The notes under the pieces were generated by a model, which was given only the letters and a program-made list of their open reading frames with translations, had not been told where the DNA came from and did no database searches. Position numbers and translations under genes: made by a program. A stretch of 64,000 nucleotides of DNA from Halomonas piscis (GTDB lineage Bacteria > Pseudomonadota > Gammaproteobacteria > Pseudomonadales > Halomonadaceae), in contig NZ_CP119391.1 of NCBI RefSeq assembly GCF_031886125.1, forward strand, positions 2,728,001-2,792,000, given 5' to 3'. Of this stretch, positions 19,748 to 30,049 are shown piece after piece (the first letter of the stretch is position 1; the number at the start of each line of letters is the position of its first letter).

Positions 19748-21226
19748 CTAGTGCGTATCGATCATGTCGGCCAGGTCCGCAGATAGCGGCTCCAGCACCT
19801 TGCTCCAGCTAAGGTAGGGCGTTGAGCGATCGCCGTTGATCAGCACGCTGAACACGCCCCAGCGTCCGCCGGCGGTGCGGAAGTACCCCGCCATGGCGCG
19901 CACCGCGTAGGGCTCGTTGAGCGTGCCGGTCTTGAGCATGACGTTGTGCTGGAAGCTCTCCGGCCCCCGGCGGATAAAGCGCATCACGCCGTTTTCCGGC
20001 GACTGCAGCGCCGCCACAAAGCTCGGGAACAGCGAGCTCTGGTGATACATGGACTCGAGCATCACGTTGACGCCGTGGGCCGTGGTGCGGTTGTCGGTGG
20101 TGAGGCCGCTGCCGCTTTCAAGGGTCACCTCGCCGTGGCCGGGCAGCCCCGCCGCATAGCTTTCCAGCGCCCGGCCGGCATCGGCAAGCTCGGCGCCGGG
20201 GGTCTCGACCAGGTTCAGCGCCAGCACGTCGGCCATGTAGTTGTTGGAATAGTTCAGCGTGCGCAGTATCAGCTCCTGCAGCGGCTTGCCTTCCACCGCG
20301 GCGAGAGTCTGCGCGGCGTCGGGGGGCTTGGCCGTGGTCACCCGGGACGCGCCGGAAACGTCGATGGCGAAGCGCTCGAGCATCGCCGTCAGCGTGTCCG
20401 CCGTCTGCTCGGCGCCGTTGCTGGCGCCGCGGTATTCGTCCCGGGGCCAGGCGTTGGCGGAAATCTGCCCGTCGACGCGCATCAGGTCGCCGTGGTCGGT
20501 AGTGACGCGCTCGGCGCTGATCCGGGTGTCGCTGTCATCGGGCCGGGTGACGACCTGGTTGTCCACCGACACCAGCGACGGCGGCCCGTCGCAGTGGGTC
20601 ACCCGGGCCGGCTCGCCCGGGGCAAGGCCCGGCGCGATATTGACGCACCAGCTGCCGAAGTTGACCCCGGCGGACGACAGCGGCGCGCTGTAGGCGTTAT
20701 CCACCCGGGTGCGCGCCTCGCAGCGGTCGGTGGTGGCACATTCGACCGGGCCAAAGCGCCACTGGCTGACCACCACGTCGCCGTTGATGCGGCGTACCCC
20801 GGCCTGGTGCAGGCGCTGGACCAGCCGCCAGAGCTTCTCGCTGGTGAATCCCGGGTCGCCGCCGCCCTCAAACCACAGGTCGGCGTTCAGCACGCCGTCG
20901 GCCGGGGCCGCCTCGGCGAGGCTTTTCAGGCGCGTGGTAAAGCGGTGCTGGGGGCCAAAGCGCTCAAGCGTGGCCGCCGCCGTATAGGTCTTGGTCACCG
21001 AAGCCGGCGACAGCGCCTGCCGGGGAGCAATGCTGCCCAGGGTTTCCCGGGAGCCGTCCAGCAGCCGGGCCTCGGCGCTGATGGCAAAGCCGTCGTCGGC
21101 AAGCTTGCCCAGCCGGGAAAAGTCCGCCCGGGCCGCCGTACCGCTGTAAAGCGCCAGAGCCACCGCCGCGGCGAACAGAACCAGCCGCTGACCGCAGGCG
21201 GCGCGCGGCAATCCACGATGAATCAT
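19748..21226 (-). CDS. dacB: D-alanyl-D-alanine carboxypeptidase/endopeptidase (PBP4, DacB family)
   Basis: Class-C-type low-molecular-mass penicillin-binding protein (peptidase S13) acting on periplasmic peptidoglycan. The 492-residue precursor has a signal peptide (about 1-34). Catalytic motifs are SVTK (SxxK, about residue 80), SNN in LNYSNNYMADVL (SxN), and KTG in MLKTGTLNEPYAVRAMAGY. The large insertion between SxxK and SxN is typical of PBP4. It is part of the operon with the methyltransferase and SMR genes upstream and dgkA-glnE downstream. Confidence 0.93.
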   Translation of the reverse strand: MIHRGLPRAACGQRLVLFAAAVALALYSGTAARADFSRLGKLADDGFAISAEARLLDGSRETLGSIAPRQALSPASVTKTYTAAATLERFGPQHRFTTRLKSLAEAAPADGVLNADLWFEGGGDPGFTSEKLWRLVQRLHQAGVRRINGDVVVSQWRFGPVECATTDRCEARTRVDNAYSAPLSSAGVNFGSWCVNIAPGLAPGEPARVTHCDGPPSLVSVDNQVVTRPDDSDTRISAERVTTDHGDLMRVDGQISANAWPRDEYRGASNGAEQTADTLTAMLERFAIDVSGASRVTTAKPPDAAQTLAAVEGKPLQELILRTLNYSNNYMADVLALNLVETPGAELADAGRALESYAAGLPGHGEVTLESGSGLTTDNRTTAHGVNVMLESMYHQSSLFPSFVAALQSPENGVMRFIRRGPESFQHNVMLKTGTLNEPYAVRAMAGYFRTAGGRWGVFSVLINGDRSTPYLSWSKVLEPLSADLADMIDTH

Positions 21227-21237
21227 GTCCCTCGTCC

Positions 21238-21567
21238 TTAATGCACGTTCATGGTCGAAAACACCTGCAGCACCACCACGCCGGCCACAATCAGCGAAAT
21301 CCCCGCAATCGCGGGCGCATCCGGCTGCTCGCCGAACGCGATCATGCCCACCAGGGTCACCAGCACAATGCCAAGCCCGGCCCAGATGGCGTAGGCCACG
21401 CCCACCGGCAGCGTGCGCAGCACCAGGCTCAGCAGATAAAACGCCAGCCCGTAGCCGATCACGACCAGCGCGCTGGGCCCCAGCCGGGTAAAGCCGGCGG
21501 AGGACTTCAGCGCGCTGGTGGCCACCACTTCGGCCACGATCGCCAGAATCAGGTAAATAAATGCCAT
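21238..21567 (-). CDS. SMR-family multidrug/quaternary-ammonium exporter (EmrE-like)
   Basis: 109 residues with four transmembrane helices. The proton/substrate-coupling Glu lies in the first helix (LAIVAEVVATSALKSS) at about position 13-14, as in EmrE, and the signature YAIWAGLGIVLVTLVG is present. The ATG at 21567 is the natural start and overlaps the upstream methyltransferase gene by 19 bases. Substrate may be quaternary ammonium compounds; a polyamine or osmolyte role is possible. Confidence 0.88.
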   Translation of the reverse strand: MAFIYLILAIVAEVVATSALKSSAGFTRLGPSALVVIGYGLAFYLLSLVLRTLPVGVAYAIWAGLGIVLVTLVGMIAFGEQPDAPAIAGISLIVAGVVVLQVFSTMNVH

Positions 21568-22271
21568 TGTCGCTCCAGATCGATCGTTAGTTGCCAAAGC
21601 GGCTGCCCGCCCTCGGCGTACTTGGCCTCGAACGGCGTCAGATACGCCGCTCCCGACTCTCCCCCCGGCGCATAGCGCGCCACCGCCGCCTCGCGGCCGG
21701 TGGCCCAGGTCACCGCCAGGGCGAACTCCTCGGCGTACAGGCGCCAGTTGGTGCGTAGCTCAAGCCGCCCGCCCAGACCCAACAGCCACGGCAGTACCGG
21801 ATGGCCGTGCCAGCGCATTTTCAGCTGGGAGGCCTTGGGGTACGGATTGGGGTACAGCAGATAGTGCCGCACCGGCGCCCAGCCGCCCTGCCAGGCAAGC
21901 CGCCAGAAATCCACCAGGTCCGCCCGCACCAGCAGCGCGTTCGCCGGCACCGGGCCGTGATCCCGGCTCAGGCGGTCGGCGCTGCGGTCCACGCCGATCA
22001 CCGCGTGCTCGGGAAACGCCGCCGCCAGCCGTCGGGTCGAAAGCCCCACCCCGCAGCCGGCGTCCAGCATCAGCGGCCTTTGCTGCGCCGCAAGCCAGGC
22101 GTTTGCGCGGGCAAAGGCGGCCCGAGTGTGCTCGGCCACCGGCTTTTGCAGCGGCGTGGCCAACGCCCGCGCCACCCGGCGCGCCAGGTCAGGATGGGGA
22201 CCGGGCTGGCCGGAGACCACAACCCGGCGAGACGGGTGCGACGCTGTAGGCAACAATGACGACGACGGCAT
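21549..22271 (-). CDS. SAM-dependent methyltransferase, TrmB-like
   Basis: 240 residues from the ATG at 22271. The Rossmann motif I is LMLDAGCGVGLSTRRLAAAFP (about 77-97), followed by VIGVDRSADRLSR. LLYPNPYPK and the near C-terminal LTPFEAKY mirror the FPDPWPK and TxFE motifs of tRNA (guanine-N7)-methyltransferase TrmB. The divergence around those motifs suggests a paralogue and not the main TrmB. It heads the minus-strand run SMR-dacB-dgkA-glnE and is divergent from fabY. Confidence 0.75.
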   Translation of the reverse strand: MPSSSLLPTASHPSRRVVVSGQPGPHPDLARRVARALATPLQKPVAEHTRAAFARANAWLAAQQRPLMLDAGCGVGLSTRRLAAAFPEHAVIGVDRSADRLSRDHGPVPANALLVRADLVDFWRLAWQGGWAPVRHYLLYPNPYPKASQLKMRWHGHPVLPWLLGLGGRLELRTNWRLYAEEFALAVTWATGREAAVARYAPGGESGAAYLTPFEAKYAEGGQPLWQLTIDLERQWHLFT

Positions 22272-22344
22272 GGCGTATTCCGGGCACAAAAGCGTGATTC
22301 TATCAGCCTTGAGCGCTTGCGGCATGACGCCGTTGCGCGGCCGG

Positions 22345-22353
22345 TGCTATGAT
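22345..22353 (+). promoter_or_regulatory. Putative extended -10 promoter for fabY
   Basis: TGCTATGAT is a near-consensus extended -10. A weak -35 (ATGACG) lies 18 bases upstream. It is about 100 bases before the fabY start. Confidence 0.4.
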
Positions 22354-22455
22354 CACGCCCAGCAGACTTTTAGACTTGCGTTTTATCACTCAGGCGCCCG
22401 CACCGAGCGGGGCACGCCAGCTTTTTTTCCATTACCGCACCACGAGGAACCCGGC

Positions 22456-24824
<2,369 letters not shown>

Positions 24825-24831
24825 CGGCACC

Positions 24832-25167
24832 CTAGCGCTCGTTCGCCCGGCGGCTGGTCTTGCACCCCAGACAGCGGCGGAAAGTGGCCTCGGCGGGCGT
24901 CTTGACCAGCGTCTCGGCGGCTTCGTCCACGCCGCCGCCCAGCGCGGTGAACGGCAGCGACACCAGAAATACCGCCGTACCCCCCACCGTCGCCACGGCG
25001 AGCAGCGGGCGCGCTACCAGGGCGTCAAGCGTCATCGCCGCCCCGCTGGGGCTGGAGCGAACCTCGTGCTGGGGCTCGTCGAACGCCACGGCCGGCTGGC
25101 CCGCGGCAAGCGCCACGATCAGCGCCAGCCCCAGAGTCTGCAGAATACGCCTATAGCTTGTTGTCAT
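24832..25167 (-). CDS. Exported/membrane hypothetical protein (111 aa)
   Basis: A signal peptide (about 1-28, ending AVAF) is followed by a hydrophilic stretch, a hydrophobic segment (about 52-78, LLAVATVGGTAVFLVSLPF) and a C-terminal FRRCLGCK with two cysteines. Similar small proteins occur in pseudomonads with no established role. It is convergent with coaD, eight bases apart. Confidence 0.65.
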   Translation of the reverse strand: MTTSYRRILQTLGLALIVALAAGQPAVAFDEPQHEVRSSPSGAAMTLDALVARPLLAVATVGGTAVFLVSLPFTALGGGVDEAAETLVKTPAEATFRRCLGCKTSRRANER

Positions 25168-25421
25168 GTCCCTTGCTCCCGCAGGTGGTGATACTCAAGC
25201 CAATGGTACCGGGTTACGCCAAACCTGAAAGGCCGGCGCGCGGATTTCCCGACGGCGACACGAGCAAACCGCAACCTTTTGTTTCATTAGTTCACGTTTT
25301 CACGCTTCTTGATACCGGCTATACTTCGCGGCGGCTGCCGCGCCGACCTCGGCGCTGGCCTTTTCCTAGCCATACTTCATACCACGACCCCGGAAGACAT
25401 TCCCTTGCCAAGGAGCGCCCC

Positions 25422-25997
25422 ATGAAGCGACTGCTCGCCGCCGCCGTCACCGCCCTGATGGCCACCACCGCCGCAGCCCAGAGCCACGTCTACAATCCCG
25501 ACGAAGGCCCCTACCTGGGCGCCGGCATCGGCCACGCCAAGATGGACAACGACATCCTCAATGACCTCGATCGCTGGGGCGCCAGCACCGACGACAGCGA
25601 TACCGCCTACAAGCTGTTTGCCGGCTACCAGTTCAACCCCCACTTTGCCGTCGAGGCCGGCTACGTCGACTTCGGCGAGTTTACCGCCAGTTCCAGATAC
25701 GCTAATGGTACTATGAAAGCTGACGGCTTTACCGCCGCGCTGGTGGGCAAACTGCCCATCGAAGGCGGCTTCGGCGTTTACGGCAAGCTGGGCATGATCG
25801 CCTGGGATGGGGAAAGAAGCTCCACGCTCACCGCTAAAGAAAGTGAAGACGGCACCGACCCCTTCTACGGCGCGGGCCTTGAGTACGTGGTCGACCAGAT
25901 CGTCATGCGCGCGGAGTTCGAGCGCTACGACATCAGCGAAGGCGGCGAAGACTTCGAGACCGACCTGATCTCGGCAAGCCTCGGCTACCGTTTCTAA
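25422..25997 (+). CDS. Outer-membrane beta-barrel protein (OmpA-like/OprG-type porin family)
   Basis: 191-residue precursor with signal peptide MKRLLAAAVTALMATTAAAQ and AGGAG six bases before the ATG. The mature part shows alternating hydrophobic strands (YLGAGIGHAKMD; YKLFAGYQFNPHFAVEAGYVDFGEF) and ends in SLGYRF, the terminal-Phe signal recognised by the BAM complex. It is an eight-strand barrel of the OmpA membrane-domain type without the peptidoglycan-binding domain. A terminator follows. Confidence 0.87.
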   Translation: MKRLLAAAVTALMATTAAAQSHVYNPDEGPYLGAGIGHAKMDNDILNDLDRWGASTDDSDTAYKLFAGYQFNPHFAVEAGYVDFGEFTASSRYANGTMKADGFTAALVGKLPIEGGFGVYGKLGMIAWDGERSSTLTAKESEDGTDPFYGAGLEYVVDQIVMRAEFERYDISEGGEDFETDLISASLGYRF

Positions 25998-26028
25998 GCG
26001 CCAGCGTGACCGCATCGCTCGCCGTTCC

Positions 26029-26048
26029 GGCCCCGCTCTGGCGGGGCC
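26029..26048 (+). terminator. Terminator hairpin after the barrel protein gene
   Basis: GGCCCCGC-TCTG-GCGGGGCC, a perfect 8-bp stem, followed by GTTGCATTT. Confidence 0.65.
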
Positions 26049-26106
26049 GTTGCATTTGTCGGCGGCCATCCTCATGCTACCGGCCCTGTTCATGGACGGA
26101 GCCATC

Positions 26107-27444
26107 GTGACCGCCACCTCTGCCCCGCAATCCGCTCCCGCCCGCCGGCGCATCTGGGCGCTGGCGTGGCCGATTATTCTTTCCAACGTCACCGTGCCGC
26201 TTCTGGGGCTGGTGGATACCGCCGTGGTCGGCCACCTGCCGGACTCAAGTTACCTGGCGGCGGTCACCCTGGGGGCGACGCTGTTCAGCTTTTTGTACTG
26301 GGGCTTTGGCTTTCTGCGCATGGGCACCACCGGGCTTACCGCCCAGGCCGTGGGCCGCGACGACGGCCAGGCGGTCAGAAACCTGCTGGGCCAGGCGCTG
26401 ATCATGGCAGCGGTGATCGGCGGGCTGCTGGTGCTGCTGGGCTCGCCGCTGGTGAGCTTCGGCCTGTGGCTTTTGGACTCAAGCCCCAGCGCCACGCCGC
26501 TGGCCCAGGCCTACGCCGACATCCGCCTGCTGTCGGCGCCGGCGGTGCTCGCCAACTACGCCATTCTGGGCTGGTTTCTCGGCCAGCAGAACTCGCGGGT
26601 GACGCTGTGGATTCTGCTGCTGACCAACGTGGTCAATATCGTCTTCGATCTGTGGTTCGTCATGGGGCTGGGCATGAGCAGCAACGGCGTGGCCTGGGCC
26701 AGCGTGCTCGCCGACTACTCGGCCTTTGCCTTCGGCGGCTATCTGGTGCTGCGCCAGCTGGGTCGCCTGCCGGGGCAGTTTTTACGCCGGCAGCTGCTCG
26801 CCCTCGGCGCCTACAGGGCGCTGTTCAGCGTCAACGCGAATCTGTTTGTGCGCACCCTGGGGCTGCTGTTCGCCATGGCGTTCTTTACCGCTCAGGGCGC
26901 CCGCCAGGGCGACACGGTGCTCGCCGCCAACGCCGTGCTGCTGCAGTTCATCATGCTGACAAGCTACGCCCTGGACGGCTTCGCCCACGCCGCGGAGTCG
27001 CTGGTCGGGCGCGCCGTCGGCCGCCGGGACTGGTCGGAATTCGCCGCCACCGTGGGCGCCACCGCACGGCTGTCACTGTATACCGCACTGGCCGCGGCGC
27101 TTGGCTTTGCGCTTTTCGGCAACGCTCTGATCGCGCTGCTCACCGGCCTGCCCGAGGTGCGCGCCACCGCCGCGAGCTACCTGCCGTGGATGGTGGCCAT
27201 GCCGCTGATCGCGGTGTGGAGCTATCTGTTCGACGGCGTCTTCATCGGCACCACGGCGGTGCGCGAAATGCGCAACAGCATCTTCATCGGCCTGGCGGTC
27301 TACCTGCCGGTATGGTGGCTTTCCCGGCCGCTGGGCAACCACGGGCTGTGGCTGGCGTTCATGGCGTTTACCCTGGTGCGCTCGGCCACGCTGATCGGCT
27401 ACTATCAGCATTACCGACAGCACCGCTGGCGCACGCGCCGCTAA
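26107..27444 (+). CDS. MATE-family efflux transporter (DinF-like)
   Basis: 445 residues from the GTG at 26107, which has GGAG five bases upstream; a TTG at 26050 or ATG at 26092 would extend it. Twelve membrane helices lie in two MatE repeats: WPIILSNVTVPLLGLVDTAVVGHL (about 17-40) opens the first and FSVNANLFVRTLGLLF the second. The protein resembles DinF, which exports organic cations by H+ or Na+ exchange. It follows the terminator of the barrel gene and precedes a thioesterase gene by 77 bases. Confidence 0.88.
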   Translation: MTATSAPQSAPARRRIWALAWPIILSNVTVPLLGLVDTAVVGHLPDSSYLAAVTLGATLFSFLYWGFGFLRMGTTGLTAQAVGRDDGQAVRNLLGQALIMAAVIGGLLVLLGSPLVSFGLWLLDSSPSATPLAQAYADIRLLSAPAVLANYAILGWFLGQQNSRVTLWILLLTNVVNIVFDLWFVMGLGMSSNGVAWASVLADYSAFAFGGYLVLRQLGRLPGQFLRRQLLALGAYRALFSVNANLFVRTLGLLFAMAFFTAQGARQGDTVLAANAVLLQFIMLTSYALDGFAHAAESLVGRAVGRRDWSEFAATVGATARLSLYTALAAALGFALFGNALIALLTGLPEVRATAASYLPWMVAMPLIAVWSYLFDGVFIGTTAVREMRNSIFIGLAVYLPVWWLSRPLGNHGLWLAFMAFTLVRSATLIGYYQHYRQHRWRTRR

Positions 27445-27521
27445 GGGTTGCGCTATACGCCGGGGCAGCGTTGCTCTATGGTAAACAGCCTTTGCCCTAC
27501 CCAAGTCCATAAAGGAACGCC

Positions 27522-28046
27522 ATGACCCAGAACACGGACGCCTATCAAGAGATGCTGAGCGGCCAGCACGAACTCTCCATGACCGTACTGATGACTCCGG
27601 ACATGGCCAACTTCAGCGGCAAGGTACACGGCGGCGCTATTCTCAAGCGCCTCGACGAGGTCGCCTACGCCTGCGCCAGCCGCTATTCCGGGCACTACGT
27701 GGTCACCCTCTCCGTGGACCAGGTACTGTTCAAGCAGCCCATTCACGTCGGCGAGCTGGTCACGTTTCTGGCCTGCGTCAACCACGTCGGCCGTTCGTCC
27801 ATGGAGGTGGGCATCAAGGTGGTCGCCGAGGATATCCGCCGCCAGGTCATTCGTCACACCAACAGCTGCTATCTGTCCATGGTGGCCGTGGACGACGACG
27901 GCAAACCGGCCAGAGTGCCGCCGCTGGAACTGGAAACGCCGCTGCAGCGCCTGCGCTTCGAGAAGGCCGCCCTGCGTAAAAAGCTGCGCAAGGAAGCCGA
28001 ACAGGCCGAAAAGCGCGCCCAGCAGGAGCATCAGGCGGACAGCTGA
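27522..28046 (+). CDS. Acyl-CoA thioesterase, hotdog fold (YciA/BACH type)
   Basis: 174 residues. The active-site region MANFSGKVHGGAILKRLDEVAYACASRYSG (about 27-56) holds the Asn, Gly-Gly and catalytic Asp of the acyl-CoA hydrolase 4HBT family; SVDQVLFKQPIHVGELV is the second conserved block. The C-terminal ~35 residues are a charged helix. It hydrolyses acyl-CoA to free acid and CoA in the cytoplasm. The next gene starts 20 bases downstream. Confidence 0.9.
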   Translation: MTQNTDAYQEMLSGQHELSMTVLMTPDMANFSGKVHGGAILKRLDEVAYACASRYSGHYVVTLSVDQVLFKQPIHVGELVTFLACVNHVGRSSMEVGIKVVAEDIRRQVIRHTNSCYLSMVAVDDDGKPARVPPLELETPLQRLRFEKAALRKKLRKEAEQAEKRAQQEHQADS

Positions 28047-28066
28047 TGCCACCCGGAGGAGCCCCC

Positions 28067-29080
28067 ATGTCTGCTAAACCGTCGTTTTCCCCAAGCGGTT
28101 CGCGCTCGCGTACCGCCGAGCTTGCCTATCTGGGCTGGGACGTGCTGATCATCGCCGCCGTGGTCGCCAACCTGACGCTTTTGCTGGTGGATTCCCTGTA
28201 TCTGATCGAGCCGCTGAGCGAAGGGCTTGAAGCCGTCGCCCCCAACGTCCACGCCTGGTATGACCGCGTCATTCACCAGCGCTTTTTCCAGATCGACCTG
28301 GCCTTTGTTTCGCTGTTCGTGGCTGACGTGCTGCTCGGCTGGGCGATGGCCATTGCCGAGCGGCGCTACCACCGCTGGTTTTTCTACCCCTTTGTGCGCT
28401 GGTACGACGTGCTCGGCTGTATTCCGCTCAGCGGCTTTCGTCTGCTGCGGGCGCTGCGCGTCATCTCGCTCTTGCACCGCCTGAACCGTTTGAGGCTTAT
28501 TCACATCGAGCGCTGGGAGGTCTACCGCTTCGTCGCCAAGTATTACGACATTCTGCTCGAAGAACTTTCCGACCGCATTGCCGTGCGCCTGCTGAGCAAT
28601 ATCCAGGAGCAGGTCAGGGCCGACAGCGCCCTGGCCGACGGGCTTGTCAACCGCGTCGTCGCCCCGCGCAAGGAGCAGCTCATTCGCGAGATCACCCAGC
28701 GCATCGAGGCCAGCGCCGGGCGCGCCTACGACGGCAACCGCGAAGAGGTAATGCGCTACATCAGCGAAATGGTCAACCACACCCTGCGGGAAAGCCCGGA
28801 AATCCGCCGGCTGGAGCGCCTGCCCATGGGCAGCGCGGTTTCCGGCAGCCTGGAAGCCTCGCTTGCCGGCGTGGCACACCGGCTGGTCGACGAGCTGGCC
28901 CGGGGCATCCATACCCCTCGCTTTCGCACGCTGGTCAGCGATACCGCCGAAAGCGGCTTTGACGCCTGGCTGAAAGTGGACGAAGGCAGCGCCGAGGTCA
29001 CCGAAGCGGTGCTGGTGGACGCGCTGGAAATGCTCAAGGAGCAGATCAGCCGCCAGGCGTGGAAAGACCGCTACCAGTAG
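28067..29080 (+). CDS. Voltage-sensor-domain-like membrane protein without a pore
   Basis: 337 residues from the ATG at 28067 (GGAGGA seven bases upstream). Four hydrophobic segments match a voltage-sensor domain. S1 is about 20-44. S2 is about 74-97, with Asp77 and Asp87. S3 reads RWYDVLGCIPLS (Asp114). S4 has basic residues at every third position: Arg125, Arg128, Arg131, then His137 and Arg143. No S5-P-S6 pore or selectivity filter follows. Instead there is a ~190-residue hydrophilic helical domain. It probably senses membrane potential or conducts protons through the sensor, but this is inference. It is likely co-transcribed with the thioesterase. Confidence 0.6.
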   Translation: MSAKPSFSPSGSRSRTAELAYLGWDVLIIAAVVANLTLLLVDSLYLIEPLSEGLEAVAPNVHAWYDRVIHQRFFQIDLAFVSLFVADVLLGWAMAIAERRYHRWFFYPFVRWYDVLGCIPLSGFRLLRALRVISLLHRLNRLRLIHIERWEVYRFVAKYYDILLEELSDRIAVRLLSNIQEQVRADSALADGLVNRVVAPRKEQLIREITQRIEASAGRAYDGNREEVMRYISEMVNHTLRESPEIRRLERLPMGSAVSGSLEASLAGVAHRLVDELARGIHTPRFRTLVSDTAESGFDAWLKVDEGSAEVTEAVLVDALEMLKEQISRQAWKDRYQ

Positions 29081-29194
29081 CGCCGCTGCCCCGCGGGCGG
29101 GCGGCTCTGGATATGCTATCCTGCGGTGTTGGCTGGTGGCCTCTACCGGCCTTTATCCTCCTCCACCTTTCGTCAGCTACCGTAACGGCTTTGC

Positions 29195-30049
29195 ATGTCC
29201 CACTCTTACCGCTTGATCGTCTCCTGCCCCGACCGGGTCGGCATTGTCTCCCGGGTGTCCAGCTTTATCGCCGCTCAGGGCGGCTCCATCACCGAAGCCA
29301 GCCAGCACTCCGACCTTGAAACCGGCCGGTTTTTCATGCGCTACGAGGTGCGCGCCGACACCGTCGGCATTACCTATCGCGAGTTCAGCGACGCCTTTAC
29401 GCCCATCGCCGAGGCGTTCGACATGGACTGGGCCATGACCGACTCGCAAGATAAGCCGCGCGTGGTAATTCTGGTCAGCAGGGAGGACCACTGCCTGACG
29501 GATCTGCTGCATCGCTGGCGTAATGACGAGCTGGACTGCGATATCGTCGGCGTCGTGTCCAATCACACCAACATGCGCCCGCTCGCCGAATGGCACGGCA
29601 TCCCCTTCCACCACGTCCCGGTCGAGGCGCACCACAAGGCCCCGGCCTTCGCCGAGGTCGAACGCCTGATCGACGACATGCGCGCCGACTGCATCGTGCT
29701 CGCCCGCTACATGCAGATTCTGCCGCCGGAGCTTTGCGCCCGCTATGCCGGACGCGTGATCAACATCCATCACAGCTTTTTGCCGTCCTTTGCCGGCGCC
29801 AAGCCGTATCATCAGGCCTACGAGCGCGGGGTGAAGCTGATCGGCGCGACCTGCCACTACGTGACCCAGGAGCTTGATGCCGGCCCGATCATCGAGCAGG
29901 GCGTTCATCGCGTCAGCCACTGCCACACGCCCCGGGATCTGGTGCGCTTTGGCCGCGACGTGGAAAAGAACGTGCTGGCCAGAGGCCTGCGCTGGCACCT
30001 GGAAGACCGGGTCATCGTGCACGACAACAAAACCGTGGTTTTTGCCTAG
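29195..30049 (+). CDS. purU: Formyltetrahydrofolate deformylase PurU
   Basis: Hydrolyses 10-formyl-THF to formate and THF, supplying formate for PurT and balancing one-carbon units. The 284 residues comprise an N-terminal ACT domain (about 5-85, regulatory for Met/Gly) and a formyltransferase domain with INIHHSFLPSFAGAKPYHQAYERGVKLIGATCHYV and the terminal catalytic Asp region (LDAGPIIEQ). The stop codon TAG forms part of the CTAG target duplicated by the adjacent IS701 element, so the gene is intact despite the insertion. Confidence 0.96.
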   Translation: MSHSYRLIVSCPDRVGIVSRVSSFIAAQGGSITEASQHSDLETGRFFMRYEVRADTVGITYREFSDAFTPIAEAFDMDWAMTDSQDKPRVVILVSREDHCLTDLLHRWRNDELDCDIVGVVSNHTNMRPLAEWHGIPFHHVPVEAHHKAPAFAEVERLIDDMRADCIVLARYMQILPPELCARYAGRVINIHHSFLPSFAGAKPYHQAYERGVKLIGATCHYVTQELDAGPIIEQGVHRVSHCHTPRDLVRFGRDVEKNVLARGLRWHLEDRVIVHDNKTVVFA

